From Conus ventricosus (Eukaryota > Mollusca > Gastropoda > Neogastropoda > Conidae), in assembly GCA_018398815.1 (NCBI GenBank), contig CM031614.1, positions 46,469,373 to 46,533,372 on the forward strand: DNA of 64,000 nucleotides, written 5' to 3'. Made by a program: the position numbers and the translations under genes. Positions 1 through 11,500 of this stretch are shown here, in pieces. Each line of letters opens with the position of its first letter. Position 1 is the first letter of the stretch. The notes under the pieces are model-generated. The model was not told the DNA's origin and did no database searches. It saw only the letters and a program-made list of their open reading frames with translations.

Positions 1-1227
1 GTCTCGGGCATTTCTATCGATTGTCGTAGTCATATCTATCTATGAATCTATCTGGGTAGATAGATATTGAGAAATAGATTAGATAGATATAGAGATATAC
101 ATTGACTAAAAGGAAGTTAACATGGTCTTGATGTCAGAATATATACAGGTCACACATTTCTCATAATTTAAAAGAAATTAGATCTTTTTGCCAAGAATTT
201 TTTTTAATCTCTGTGTCTCACTCTCTCTCTCTCTTCTCTTGGAAAAGAAAAAAAAAATCTCGAACCAGAGAAACATTTCAATAAGTTTTTTTCTTTATAC
301 GGCATAATGAAAGAATTTGGTCACAATTTTGGGTTTTTATGTTTACTATGGCTACAACTTGTTTGTACGCAACATTGTGTATCTTTCATATTTGTCATCA
401 CATTGCTCAAAAAAGCAGCAGTAGCTTTTGCTCTTATCTCCTTGGTCCAAACTTTGATGAATCTTATTACTATGGTAACCATACTCCAAAGGTCAAGAAT
501 ATCAAATTAAATCACATTAGTGTTGGTCTTTCCAACAAAACGGCCATCTTCTCATGAAATCTTATGATTTGAGTATTTTTTCCTTAACCAAGACGTGAAA
601 ATGTGTACTGTTTACATGAGGATGATCTGAAATGTAAAGCATTAAAATGTTTTTTGCACATTGCCAATAAAGTCAACAAAGCATGAATGATGAGAAAAGC
701 CAGTTATACTCTTGTGATGCTCTTTGAAAATTTTAAGGTGTGAATATGTGTCCATTGATTTCTGTCTGAAGGTAGAAAAAAGCCCAGTACATTTTGTATG
801 ATGTGCTTGGTGAATGTGAAAGTACCCTGTGCTTTGTGTATGGTGTCATAAATGTTCACTACTGTTTGCTACATTTCAGATATGGAGAGGTTCTGTGGTC
901 ATGCATATTATTTGATAGGAAACAATTTGCAGAATGTGCAAGAAGAGTGCTGAGATTAGTCGATGTGCAATCATTTCTACTGAAAAGTGTGTTTGTTCTA
1001 AGTATCCATACAGGACATGTATCATGTTGATAAACTGTTCAATTCCATGAATTTTTTTTAGACACTTTTCCCTTTCTTCTCTCCACAGTTTCACATTATT
1101 TTTTTTTCCCTTAAGATTTTGCATCTTCGGTAATTGTATAAACAGAATTCACAGGATTAGCTGAAACAGTTTCACTGATATTGATATATCACATGCACGC
1201 GCGCGCATGCACACACACACACACACA

Positions 1228-1258
<31 letters not shown>

Positions 1259-1292
1259 ACACACACACCACACTCTCCATAACTTTCTAAGA

Positions 1293-1354
<62 letters not shown>

Positions 1355-2076
1355 ACACACACACATACATCACACACACGCACACACACACACACACGCA
1401 CACACACTACATACATACATACACACACACACCACACACACACACCACACACACACACACCACACACCATAACTTTGCAAGATCAACTGGAAAATAAGTG
1501 GGTTTCTTTTCTGTGTATGCAGTTTCCATTTTTGCACGGACATGCAAACAAAGAAGTGTTATCCGCAGTTACCTGTGATTATGTGCATGATCTGTCCCGA
1601 CCATATCAAGACTCAGAATGGTGATCCTACACATACAGGTGGTTGAGGGCCACTTCAGTGTAATGTATGTGGAAGTGAGGATAGTCTGCGTGTGCTTCAT
1701 TGAAGGTCAAGTTTTCATCAGCGTTGTGCTACAAACTTGTTTTATGGGTGATGTTTCGCTGTTGGACAATACAGGGTGACCAAATCAAATACATGTATTG
1801 CAATCTTGGACTGGGTTCTGGTTGTTCATTCACATGTCTGGATCAGACTTGGTGTGTTCTCTTTCCCAAATTCTGATGCACATTTGACACACAGAGATAC
1901 CCTTCACATGAACAAATCTTTCTCGCTCTCTCCCTCTTTCTGTATGTCTTAGATATGTGCAACACTTGCACCCCAGACACATGTACTTGCACACCTATGC
2001 ATATACACTTACAGATACACTTGCAAACACGTATTTAGACATAAGAATATAGGTTTCTGGATTCTGGATTCGACAT
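1..2076. other. Upstream flank, no gene seen
   Basis: Begins with a degenerate (GATA/CTAT)n tract (about 25-100). Open frames at 307-557 and 794-1030 have no recognisable domain and look random. A compound (CA)n block lies at 1207-1470. I see no exon here. Confidence 0.6.
1207..1470. repeat. Compound (CA)n microsatellite
   Basis: About 260 bp of CA repeats, interrupted at 1270-1293 by a short unique sequence (CACTCTCCATAACTTTC) that recurs in part at 1466-1482 (CACCATAACTTTGCAAGATC), suggesting a local duplication. Confidence 0.95.
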
Positions 2077-2114
2077 TAGAAAAGTAGTTACAGACTCAGA
2101 ATCAAAAACTACTG

Positions 2115-2153
2115 GAGAATATTTCGACAGGGTCGCCCTGTCTTCTTCAGCTC
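2115..2153 (-). ncRNA. Hammerhead-ribozyme-like motif, PLE 1 left arm
   Basis: Inverted partner of the motif at 2713-2751. Read on the minus strand: GAG, CTGAAGA, A, GACAGGG-CGA-CCCTGTC (a perfect 7-bp stem), GAAA, then CTC. This copy is at the natural 3' end of the minus-strand element. Confidence 0.57.
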
Positions 2154-2213
2154 ACTGTTGCTGTTGTGGCAGCGAGGCTTCATGGGACGACTGTTGTGGG
2201 GGATGAACGGTTG

Positions 2214-2708
2214 TCAGGATCTGATTGTAGATGGGGGGAGTTCAAAGCCTTGAACTCTGTTCAGGCTGGGGCGTCTGGTCTTAATTTCGATGGCTTCTTT
2301 AACTTTTCTTTTTGTGAGGAAGGGTTCTTGAGACAGGATCTTGGTTTCTTGGGGGTTGAAACTGTGGCCTGTGACTTGTAGATGTTCATGTATGGCAGAA
2401 GTAGATCGGTTTTGGTGTTCCTGTAGACGGGTGGTGAGTGGTTTTGCTGTCTCGCCAATATAGGTATGGGTACAGTCTTGACACCCTACCTGGTACACTA
2501 CACCACACTGTTTGAGGGGGTCCATTTTGTCTTTGACATGGGTCAGTTGCTGGCGTAGGGAGTTGGTGGGTTTGTGGAACACTTTGCATCCATGTTGTTG
2601 GAAGGTCCTGGCTAGACGCTCTGAGACTCCTTTAATGTAAGGGATCCCCACTTTCACAGTGTCCGTATCTGTAGATGAAGGGTAGCGAATTCTATGCCAC
2701 AACAGCAA
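2214..2708 (-). pseudogene. PLE GIY-YIG endonuclease fragment
   Basis: A 164-residue open frame; the first residues come from the inverted terminal arm, so the natural N-terminus (the RT) is lost. From about residue 23 it reads as the end of a PLE polyprotein: IPYIKGVSERLARTFQQHG, a Cys-containing linker (LKQCGVVYQVGCQDC), then the GIY-YIG nuclease core VVYQVGC...HTYIGETAKPLTTRLQEH, with the Arg and His expected in the active-site helix, and ends near SLNRVQGFELPP. In PLEs this domain nicks target DNA to prime reverse transcription. Alone, without RT, it cannot support mobility. It is intact over the nuclease domain, so the insertion is not very old. Confidence 0.8.
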
Positions 2709-2712
2709 CAGT

Positions 2713-2751
2713 GAGCTGAAGAAGACGGGGCGACCCTGTCGAAATATTCTC
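2713..2751 (+). ncRNA. Hammerhead-ribozyme-like motif, PLE 1 right arm
   Basis: Order of elements: GAG, CTGAAGA (fits CUGANGA), one extra A, stem GACGGGG/CCCTGTC with CGA loop, GAAA, a minimal stem III, then CTC pairing with the leading GAG as stem I. This is the layout reported for minimal type-I hammerheads in PLE terminal repeats. The extra A after the CUGANGA box is a departure from the textbook core, so activity is not certain. Confidence 0.55.
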
Positions 2752-4511
2752 CAAGTAAGTTTTTGATTCTGAGTCTGTAACTACTTTTCTAATGTATTTA
2801 CACATTTTGTGCTCATGCACTCACACATACACACACTCACACAAATACCACTACACTCTTAAACACAGAAAGACACAGTCAACACCATAATCTTAAATCT
2901 TTCCTATGCACAACCCTCTCATACACATACATGCCGAATACCCTCTTAGTGTCCCTTCACATCACAGTCCTCTTCACCCATTCTCTCTCACACACATATA
3001 CCCCATCCCTCCATGGACATGATCATGCATCCCACATCCCTCTCCTCTTTCCTTGTCTTTTTTTCTCTAGTCTGCTTTGAGTGAAATAACAAAATTGGAG
3101 ACAAGAACGGAGAGTGGAAAGATTTACATTGAAGATGTACAAACATGCATGCAAACACACTCTACCGGTACACGTGCATGCCCACACGGAGTAATATAAG
3201 TTTGAAGCAGGAGTTACATCGGCAACACTGAAGGTGTGATATGGCTTTCTTCAGAAATGTGATGTGCAGCTACATTTTGGGCAAACAACTGAACTGCATT
3301 CAGTCTCTATCCTTTGGGAGCGCTGCACTTTATGTCCAGGACTTTGAGCTGCTGATGCTCAAACATTCACACCCTTGTTGACAAAAGCAAAGCATGTGTT
3401 TGATTTGCCCCAGAGTCCCCAAACAATCTCAACATAATCTATTTTTGACCACTATAAATATACAGGTACCCAAGGCAAGAATTTTAGCATGGTGCGTTGT
3501 CACAATCCCCAAATAATCTCATTATAAATCATTTTCTTTACCTCTGAAATGTACTGATATCCATGGCATGCTGCGTTTTGCATTGTGTGTCAAAGTCATA
3601 AAGCAAGTAGGTTCTGTGTTTTCAGAGGTGTTTCGAGGATGTGGCATCTTCACTAAGACGCTCCTGTCTATCGTCTGGTAGTCTTATTGTGAAGGGAGGA
3701 GATGTCAGTGGGGGGAGGGGAGGGGGGGGGGTGGTGGGAGGGGGGCAGATTGTGTTTCATGGCTTCCTCCAGAACTATGCCAAGTCTTGGGGAGAAGTGC
3801 GATTTGTGGGTGCCAAACCTCTGCATCATGCAACCTCAACATTATGGAGAGAGCTGAATCATTGTCATGGTGTGGGATGTGGAGGGGAGCGATGGAAAGG
3901 GTAAGGGACAGGTATTCTGTTGTTCGGGCCCAAGGCGTCAAAGAGACCCACCATAAACGCCCAGATTTCTCCTTGCCCCACCATCCCTGTACAACCTGGA
4001 GACGGGATGCAGGGGTAAGAAGGAGTCACCACACCAAGACTTTTAAGAAATTTTGTGACAATGGAAAAGTATGCCCACCCTGAAAACATTAACATTACCT
4101 GCCATCAACAGACCAGCCTAGAGAAACCCCAGCAATATTCACAGATCAATGTGGGGTCATCAAATTTCCACATCTCCCTGAGGACCAATAAATCACTGTT
4201 GGCACCAGCATCCATGCACAGATTCATGCAGTTAGCTGTACAAAATCTGGATCTTTGATGTCTGTACAGTCCACTAGGCAGACATGCTCAGTGTCTTGAT
4301 CACAATGCCTCGACAATCAGCCTGGACATAAATTTCAAACCCAAGCAAACAGTTTCTCTTTCTACACTGTAACTACAAACAGGCCAACAGTTTTGCCAGT
4401 CAGTTGGATCAGATTGGATTCTCCAAAGATCTGCAGCTTCAACAGAACCTGAACGGGGAGACTGAAGCCTTGAGCTTGGTCATCCTTAATGCTTCCCACC
4501 CTTCTGTTTTG

Positions 4512-4512
<1 letters not shown>

Positions 4513-4545
<33 letters not shown>

Positions 4546-4560
4546 CACACACACACACTC

Positions 4561-4598
<38 letters not shown>
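4513..4598. repeat. Self-complementary (CA)n-(TA)n-(TG)n block
   Basis: CA repeats (4513-4557) run through CTCATATATATATG into TG repeats (to 4598), so the two halves are reverse complements about a TA centre and can fold into one long hairpin. Confidence 0.9.
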
Positions 4599-4601
<3 letters not shown>

Positions 4602-5061
4602 AACCTTTCTTTAAGAAGTCATGAGAAGCTACAGATCCTACTGGACTGAGAACCTTAACAGCAGAAACTGGTGCAATACAAGAAGCTGAAGCAAAGCCTA
4701 CAGAAGAAAACATCATCGCCCTAAGGGCATAACCATCATGACACAGACAAGCCTTCCCCAGAACGCACAAAGGTCTCGCTAAAGGTAGCATCTGCATGAA
4801 TACATGGGCCTTCCTCCAGAAGGCATGAAGATCTGTCTGAAGGCAGCAACTGTCGCACAGACCACACAAATACACACAGACACCCCCCCCCCACCCCCCC
4901 CCCTCTCCTCTCTCTCTCTCTCAGTGTTTTGAACTAGACCTAAAGTTGCCAAATCTGTGTATGTGTGTGAGTGTGTCTGCATGTGTGTGGTGTGTGTGTG
5001 AAGCTAGAACAAAAGTAACCAAAACATGGTCTTTTTGGCTGTGTCAGCGTCTGTGTGCATG

Positions 5062-5154
5062 CATGTGTGTTTGCGCGCGCGCGCACGTGTGTGTGTGTGT
5101 GTGTTGTGTGTGCATGTGTGTGTGTGCCTGTGTGTGTGTGTGTGTGTGTGTGCG

Positions 5155-5189
<35 letters not shown>

Positions 5190-5228
5190 GTGTGTGTTGT
5201 GTGTGTGTGTGTTGTGTGTGTGTGTGAG
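5062..5228. repeat. (GT)n microsatellite with GCGCGC core
   Basis: Interrupted GT repeats including GCGCGCGCGCAC at about 5074-5086, an alternating purine-pyrimidine tract of the Z-DNA-prone type. Confidence 0.95.
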
Positions 5229-5620
5229 AGATTCAAAGGAATGAACATGTGTTACCGTTAGTTGAATTAAAAAAAAAAAAGTGGCAATTACTGGAGTGAA
5301 TCTACAGGTTTTAAATAAGGGTATCTACAAATAAAACTGATGAAAAACTGGTACTGGTACCCAGCTATACTCATGTCTGCATATGTGCTAGATGAATTGT
5401 CAGTGCAAAAAAACATCCTTTTAAAGAACTGTGTGCATTTGTTTCGCTACTGGACAAAGATTCTCCACCGATTACGACTTCCTGCCTCACTGTTACCTTC
5501 AAAACTAAATAAAGAATCTAGTTGCAAAGCGAGACGACTGCAGGCGGAAATCTAAACAAATCTTAAATAAATGTTGGCGAACCGCCCAGAGAACGTGGAC
5601 AAACGAGTCACAAGACAAAA

Positions 5621-5657
5621 CACAACGCGTTTTCGACCTCTTAGGTCTTCCTCGGTG
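5621..5657 (-). ncRNA. Hammerhead-like motif, PLE 2 left arm
   Basis: Inverted partner of 5785-5821 with the same CCGAGGA box, GACC/GGTC stem and CAC/GTG stem I; one additional A sits in the GAAA run. Confidence 0.45.
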
Positions 5658-5784
5658 AGACATAAACGAATAAAACAACGAAATTCACTTAGCTTTGATT
5701 GCTTTGAAGGCGTTGCGGTGAACCCTAAGCGATCTGAAGCGATCAAAGCTAAGTGAATTTTCGTTGTTTAATTCGTTTATGTCT

Positions 5785-5821
5785 CACCCGAGGAAGACCT
5801 AAGAGGTCGAAACGCGTTGTG
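5785..5821 (+). ncRNA. Hammerhead-like motif, PLE 2 right arm
   Basis: CAC, CCGAGGA (CUGANGA with U4 changed to C), extra A, stem GACC/GGTC, GAAA, mini stem III CGCG, UU, then GTG pairing with CAC. The core substitution probably weakens or kills self-cleavage. Confidence 0.45.
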
Positions 5822-5894
5822 TTTTGTCTTGTGACTCGTTTGTCCGCGTTCTCTGGGCGGTTCGCTAACATTTATTTAAGATTTAAATAAAGAA

Positions 5895-5989
5895 TGTTTT
5901 CAATACGTGGTTTGAAACTTTCGAAACAAAAACCGACATACATATGTTTTTGAATATGTGGTTTGGAACTTTCGAAACAAAAACCGACG
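5895..5989. repeat. 50-bp tandem duplication beside PLE 2
   Basis: Two copies of a unit containing ACTTTCGAAACAAAAACCGAC, starting at about 5895 and 5945, a few substitutions apart. Confidence 0.85.
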
Positions 5990-6981
5990 TGGCACAAACG
6001 AAATTTTGACCAATAGAAAAATTACAAAGTCTTAACTGCTGACTGCATTTGCAGAATATCCGGTTTTTTCTTAACGCAGACGACACAGTGCTTGCGGCAG
6101 ATCGAAGCAGCTGTTTCGGTTGTGTTCCTCTAGTCTTTGCTCCTGAAATCAAAAAAAATTGTATTCCTGGACAGAAAACAGACAAACCAAAGGTAAGGAT
6201 TGATGGTTCGAGATTTTAAGCGAAAGATTTTCAGAGATCAGTGCATGCCGTATGGAACACCAAAGGGAATTAGCTGTTGTGTTAATTTGTCACAGTGGGA
6301 CTAGTCTAAAATAATGAAGCAGTTCCATCTTCTCCTGATCAAGGATTTCTCGAACTTTTTCACAGTGCATGGTGCAGTCATTTTTTTTTTTTTTTTTTTT
6401 TACCATGTTTTGCATTGGAACTGAGAATTTGATCGCTTTGGTCAGACGACCCGCAAAGTAAGGTCGCCCTCAGCCTGAAACTGAAAGCCCAACAGATGGG
6501 GAGGTGTGGAGCTGCCTGATAGCGGTACTTTTTGCTTTAAATAAGTTTGGTTTTTAACCTTTAAATAAAGAAATTAATGCCTAATCGAATCATGTTCTTT
6601 CGTGGAATGCATAACCTAAAACATGATGTGTTGTACTTGCAGCAGACATATCCTTACAACTGTTTGTTAAGAGAAGGTTGGTGTAGGTTTTCCTTCTTTC
6701 CCGTCCTAGGAATATTGTATTTTTTATTGATTTTTGGGCCGCGTTCTGCACTAGGATGTGGTGGGATCAGTTAGCTAGTCCTCAAGGGGAAAAGCAGTAA
6801 TCTTCTGATAAAATCCTCGTTAAGTAGGCTGCCATTTTAATACTTCAGTGCCAGTGGTTTTGTTCTTTCCTGCTCTTCACTACATACATCAGTTTTAAAA
6901 CAACCCATTAACTGGCAGTTTGTTGATTGTGGCCCTGTAATGGATGAAGTGCCCTGAAGTCAACCATGGACAGCACATCAG

Positions 6982-7321
6982 AGCTTCCAGTTACTTGCCC
7001 ATTATGAATAGATGGGGTGAGAGGCGTGGAAAATAAAACATTAAAAAAAAGAAAAGTTGTCCATTAAAAACCATACCAGATCGAGGTATGTGTGTAGATA
7101 CTGAGATACTAGATAGGCAGGATTGGAGCCATGGAAAATGAGACATTAAGAGCTTCCAGTAGCTTACTTGCCCATTATGAATAGATGGGGATGAGAGGCG
7201 TGGAAAATAAAACATTAAAAAAAAAAGAAAAGTTGTCCATTAAAATCAGACCAGATCGAGGTATGTGTGCAGATACTGAGATAGGCAGGGATTGGAGCCA
7301 TGGAAAATGAGACATTAAGAC
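6982..7321. repeat. 169-bp tandem duplication
   Basis: Two copies beginning AGCTTCCAGT at 6982 and 7151, each containing CCCATTATGAATAGATGGGG, an A-run and GGAGCCATGGAAAATGAGAC, with minor indels. Confidence 0.9.
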
Positions 7322-8035
7322 AAAAAATGGAAACAAATAGAGACCAAACTGGCAAAGTCAACCATATGAGCAAGATCAGTCCAGTGGTTTCTAACTTGGT
7401 AGAAGTACTGTTTACGGTTTATCTGTCTCCTGTTCATTGGTCTTACGGGTAGTCATATTGTCTCAAACACTGGTTGTTATCAGTATTAGGTTGTTAATAT
7501 GATGCTCATCAGAGGACTGCACTGCTGCTAAACTCAAGCATAAAGTGTGTTCAGTGCTGCGCATTGAGGTTTAGCATATATCATATGAGCAGTAACTGCT
7601 TTGAAAAGACACTCTTTTATTTTATCATTCTTGTACAGATTGGGATAAACTAAAAGTGAAAGAAGAGTCCAGTTTGTATAGCTTCCTCTAGGATGTTGTG
7701 CATCTAATGACCTATGGTGTTCACACAAAGAAAACAGCTGTCCTCGCCCAGAGATCTTTTGGACCACCTCACATATACTTGGTTTCCAGTGATACTAGTG
7801 AGAAGATGTTAAGATTTTTTTTTTCAGGGATTAAGTAGTTGAATGGAAGAATGGTTCTTTCCATCAGGCACCAGAATGGAACCACTGACTTGGAGTAACG
7901 TAGATCAGTGGATACGTAGAGAAGTATTTCATTATGCTAAAAACTAACAAAAGTCTTTGCAGAACTTTGTAAAAGTACAGAGAGTTTATTGCAAATGTAA
8001 TGTAATTGTATACATTGCATTTGTCTTTACTCTAT

Positions 8036-8290
8036 TCACACACACACACGCAGATGCATGCGGGTCACACACACACGCACGCACGCACGCATGCAATGCA
8101 TGCACATATGGGCACACACAAATACACACAGACACGCACACATGTATACAACACATGCTTACACTTGCACAGGCACGCATACATACACACACACACACAC
8201 GCACGGCACGCACGCACGCACGCACGTGCGCGCGCGCGCGCGCGCTGGCGGCGCGCACGCGCGCATACACACATACACACATACACACAT
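8036..8290. repeat. CA/CG-rich compound microsatellite
   Basis: CACA, GCAC and (CG)n tracts, with an alternating GCGCGC run at about 8226-8245, ending about 100 bp before the nucleobindin start codon. Confidence 0.95.
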
Positions 8291-8392
8291 GTACGCATTA
8301 CATGCACAAATGAGTCTGACTCCCATTCTTCAACCCTTCTCCCTTCTCCATCCTTCTCTCTAATTTTTGTCATTAAGTGGAAAGGAGCCAAC

Positions 8393-8568
8393 ATGAATCA
8401 TGATCATGCCATGTCCAGGCATCAGACAATGGGCTGGAAGGCTGTGCTGTACACGCTGGCTGTGCTGGCTATGATGCTCCTGCTAGTGGGTGGAAAACCT
8501 GTTGCCGACAAACGGGGTCCCCACACCCTGACCCAGTAGAGGCTGGATCAAAGGAGGACGAAGACAGG
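8393..8568 (+). CDS. NUCB: Nucleobindin exon 1: signal peptide and N-terminus, with a frame break
   Basis: ATG at 8393 (A at -3); in-frame ATGs follow at 8411 and 8429, the last (ACAATGG) with the best context. The product has a short polar N-region then the hydrophobic core AVLYTLAVLAMMLLLVGG, a clear signal peptide, followed by KPVADKRG. As assembled the frame hits TAG at 8537-8539. In the -1 frame the sequence continues as HPDPVEAGSKEDEDR to a donor (GTAAGG at 8569), and phase 0 joins exon 2. One missing C in the CCCC run at 8519-8522 would restore the frame, so I read this as an indel (sequencing or allelic) rather than a real stop. A 5' non-coding exon may exist upstream; an acceptor-like pyrimidine stretch lies at about 8340-8376. 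Confidence 0.72.
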
Positions 8569-11500
8569 GTAAGGGTCACAAAAGTGTTGCTGTCAGTATC
8601 AGAGTTTTCAGACTGAGGATGTGATGATGCCAGAGCAAAGTCACAGCATTGTCTGTGTCACTACAGTATGGGGTATGGTCAAGGTGAAATCAGGGCAAGG
8701 CATATGAAAGTGATAGGATAGAGTCAAGAGAAGTTTAGGCCTAGGAATACTGTTATGGATAGGATAAGGTTAAAATGAAGTCAGGCTAGGGTCAAAACTG
8801 GTATGGGTGAGATTAAGATGTCGGGTGGGTCAAAACATTGTTAGGGTATGTCAAGATGATGTCGGGCAAGAGTCTTAACAGTGTTAAGTTCAAGATGAAG
8901 TCAGGGTAGGTATCAAAACAGTGTTAGGAAAGTTCAAGTTTAATCAGGGCAAGTTAGGGAAGATCAAGATGAAGTCAAAGCAAGGGTCAAAACGTGTAAG
9001 GGTGAGGTCACTTAGATAAAGTGAGGGCAAGGGTCAAGCATCAGGTCTGGGGTTGTAACAAAATGTTGCTGTTTAGTGTTATACTTAACATGAGGTCAAG
9101 ATTGAGTCAGAGCAAGAGTCATAATATTGCCACTATTATGCAGAATTCAAGATGAAATCAGGGTAAGGCTCAGTTATAAAGTTAGGGTAAGATCACAGGG
9201 AAATCGGGTCAACAGGTCTCCATCTTGTTTGTTGATGAAGAGGGTAGCTTCACCCTGTTCTGTCTAAGGTTAAACAGTTTCTTCTTCATATTCAACAGTA
9301 AAAAGACAAAACAGTGAATATGCAGTGAAATGAAAGAGTAATATCCTGAAGTAAATGACATTTGTTTTTTCAAGAATTACCATGATGCATTCAGATTATG
9401 TGTGTGTGTTTGTGCATGCATATTTTTGGATGTTAGTTTGTGCATGTATGTGTATTTGTGTGTATTGTGTGTGTGTTTTGTGTGTGTGCGTGCACGCGCA
9501 TGTGTGTGTGTGTGTGTGTGTATTGTGTGAGACAGACAGACAGAGAATGAATTATATGTAGCACGAAATGATGTATGTATACATCCTTGTTACTCTGCAT
9601 GCATCTGCAAGTCATATTTATAATGCTGATCTCAGCCAGGGACGCTTAGAGTTTTGACGAAGGTGAGATATATGTCCTGTTTGATAATCATTACTTTGTC
9701 ATTTCATTCCATTGGGGTACCTACTGCATACCGGTTGTTTTTATGCTAATGAACATCCCACTTTACATCACTTTCATTTGTTGGTTGTTAAGTCTCTTTC
9801 AGGCAAATCCACATATCACGTGCTGAAAAGATATTTTGTTGCAGTGGTTCTAGATACATCTGGCATATACACAGTCTTGTATGTAGGACAGTGATTGTAT
9901 TGGTTTGTGCGTTCTGGTTTGCAGTGCAGGTATTGCGTTTCAGTGCTGTATACAGCATGTTTCATTTGCTCATGTGCAGTGAAACCTCTCATTGAAGACC
10001 GTGTGACAAAGTCTTTTCCTTTTAAAGACTTGCTGTACCTGAACATATTGTTTTCTTAGCCTGTGCAGTTGACCTCTCTGCAAAGACTGGCAACATTTGA
10101 ACATTCACTCTTTGTAGAGAGTGGTTTCTACAGGGAGACAGACTACCTGGCTGTTCACAAAACATGAAAATGCTAGAACTTACCATCATGTGATATTCAT
10201 GATGATTGATGGAAGAACAATTTAATCCCCACTCGGATCTTCCCTTACAAGGCTCAGATATCATTCTGCATGCAATGAAAGCTCAAATACCTTATACAAG
10301 AAAGAAAGTTTTTGTTTTGTCTTAAGAAATCACATTCGCACAGAAAACCAAAGAAGTGGCCCAGTGACTGTTGAATATGAAATGAAAGTCGAGGGAATTT
10401 CAAGTTGATTCAAGCATTTGGTTTTAAAATGATGATGTTGGCAATTTTTGCAACAATTTGGTAATAAAAATAGTTGCGATCATGAATAGGTTGGCCACTA
10501 GTCAGGAAAAGGTTTCCATGACAGTGTAAATGTAAGTAAAATAATTTGTCAGAGTTTTTTTGGTTTTTGTGGGGGAGGGAGTCATCAGACAGAGAGCCTC
10601 AGTGGAAGTTCCACTGCACTTGATTTTTGACTCGGTAAACTCACTTTGTGAGAGTTTCTGGAAATTGTTTTTCAAAAGTTTTACTTCAGTACAATTATAG
10701 GTAACATTCACTGATTCAGGAAAATGAAATCGTGCATCATGTCAGCATAGTCTTTGGATATGCCATCTTCTCTCTTCACACCTCCTCCCTCCCTCCCTCC
10801 TCTCCTCTCCCTTTTCTTTCCTTTGTTTTTTTTTTTGTTTTGTTATTGTTTTGAAAGTATTGTGGCTGTTGGTGACAACATTTCCTATCCTCTGGCTATG
10901 TTTTTATCCCTGTTTAGAGGCAATCAAAGAAATGTGTGTAGATTTCGTCCATGTGTGAAGATTTTCAGGTCTGTTCCTGCTCCGTGGGGATTGGGTTCTT
11001 TGCCCATCTTTTCACAATGTTTAAAATCTACTGCATTGAAGTCTCAGTGAGCAGTCCGAGACTGCAGTAAAAGCTGTGTGAGACATGTGCTGCACCATTT
11101 AAGTTTGTGCCTGGTTTCAAGCATATTTACAAAATAACTGGATGTCATCCAATAATCACATGTTTGTTTGGTAAGCTTTGAATTGTGAGGTTTCCCCCCT
11201 CCCCTCCTCTCCCCCCACCCACCCCCCACCATTGTTCACCACTCCCACTAGTCAGCTACCACTTTCTTCCATTTGGTTTCTATTCGGTTCTTTCTGATCC
11301 AGCAAGTTAGTTTTACACTTGCGATTACTGCCATCCCAGCTCACACATCCGTCCATCCCCATTACCTTGTTTTACCCCCACCCACATCCCCTTGCCATAT
11401 ACACTCCCCTTCCCCCCTCCATTACTTGGCTTTAGACAGCATTTATTTAGTGTGTTTTTTTCTCTATAGTGATGGTGGAGGGGAGTGACTGATAGTGAAA

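Larger units (their letters stand above)
2077..2791 (-). mobile_element. Penelope-like element 1 (5'-truncated, inverted termini)
   Basis: Arms 2077-2171 and 2695-2791 are near-perfect inverted copies, enclosing about 520 bp that encode, on the minus strand, the C-terminal GIY-YIG part of a PLE protein. Inverted partial terminal copies (pseudo-LTRs) are typical of PLEs. Each arm holds a hammerhead-like motif (CTGAAGA, stem GACAGGG/CCCTGTC, GAAA). The reverse transcriptase is missing. Family-level call is firm; the subfamily is not assigned. Confidence 0.85.
2792..5557. other. No gene seen; simple repeats
   Basis: Open frames around 3641-4095 overlap on both strands, carry poly-G runs (3712-3750) and show no domain. 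4513-4598 is a (CA)n-(TA)n-(TG)n block; 4882-4922 is C-rich then (CT)n; 5062-5228 is (GT)n with a GCGCGC core. No splice-bounded exon recognised. Confidence 0.55.
5558..5884. mobile_element. Penelope-like element 2: near-perfect palindrome of terminal repeats
   Basis: Arms 5558-5704 and 5737-5884 (about 147 bp each) are inverted copies with only a 32-bp loop. Each arm carries a hammerhead-like motif close to those of PLE 1 and of the remnant at 50740. No coding sequence remains between the arms, so it is a solo pair of inverted pseudo-LTRs. It is followed by a 50-bp tandem duplication at 5895-5989. Confidence 0.65.
5990..8392. other. Proximal upstream region of nucleobindin, no coding exon seen
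   Basis: Contains the 169-bp tandem duplication (6982-7321), a 20-bp poly-T (about 6381-6400) and a compound CA/CG-rich block (8036-8290). The promoter and any 5' non-coding exon are expected here, but no CpG island or core promoter can be called by eye. Confidence 0.45.

Noticed and set aside
2166..2381. Plus-strand open frame opposite the PLE 1 nuclease
   Set aside because: Antisense shadow of the GIY-YIG coding sequence.
3641..4095. Overlapping open frames on both strands at 3.6-4.1 kb
   Set aside because: No domain, poly-G tract inside, no splice signals fitting an exon.
8006..8392. Upstream extension of the exon 1 frame through CA repeats (His/Thr-rich)
   Set aside because: Translation of a microsatellite; a good-context ATG at 8393 or 8429 directly precedes the signal peptide.
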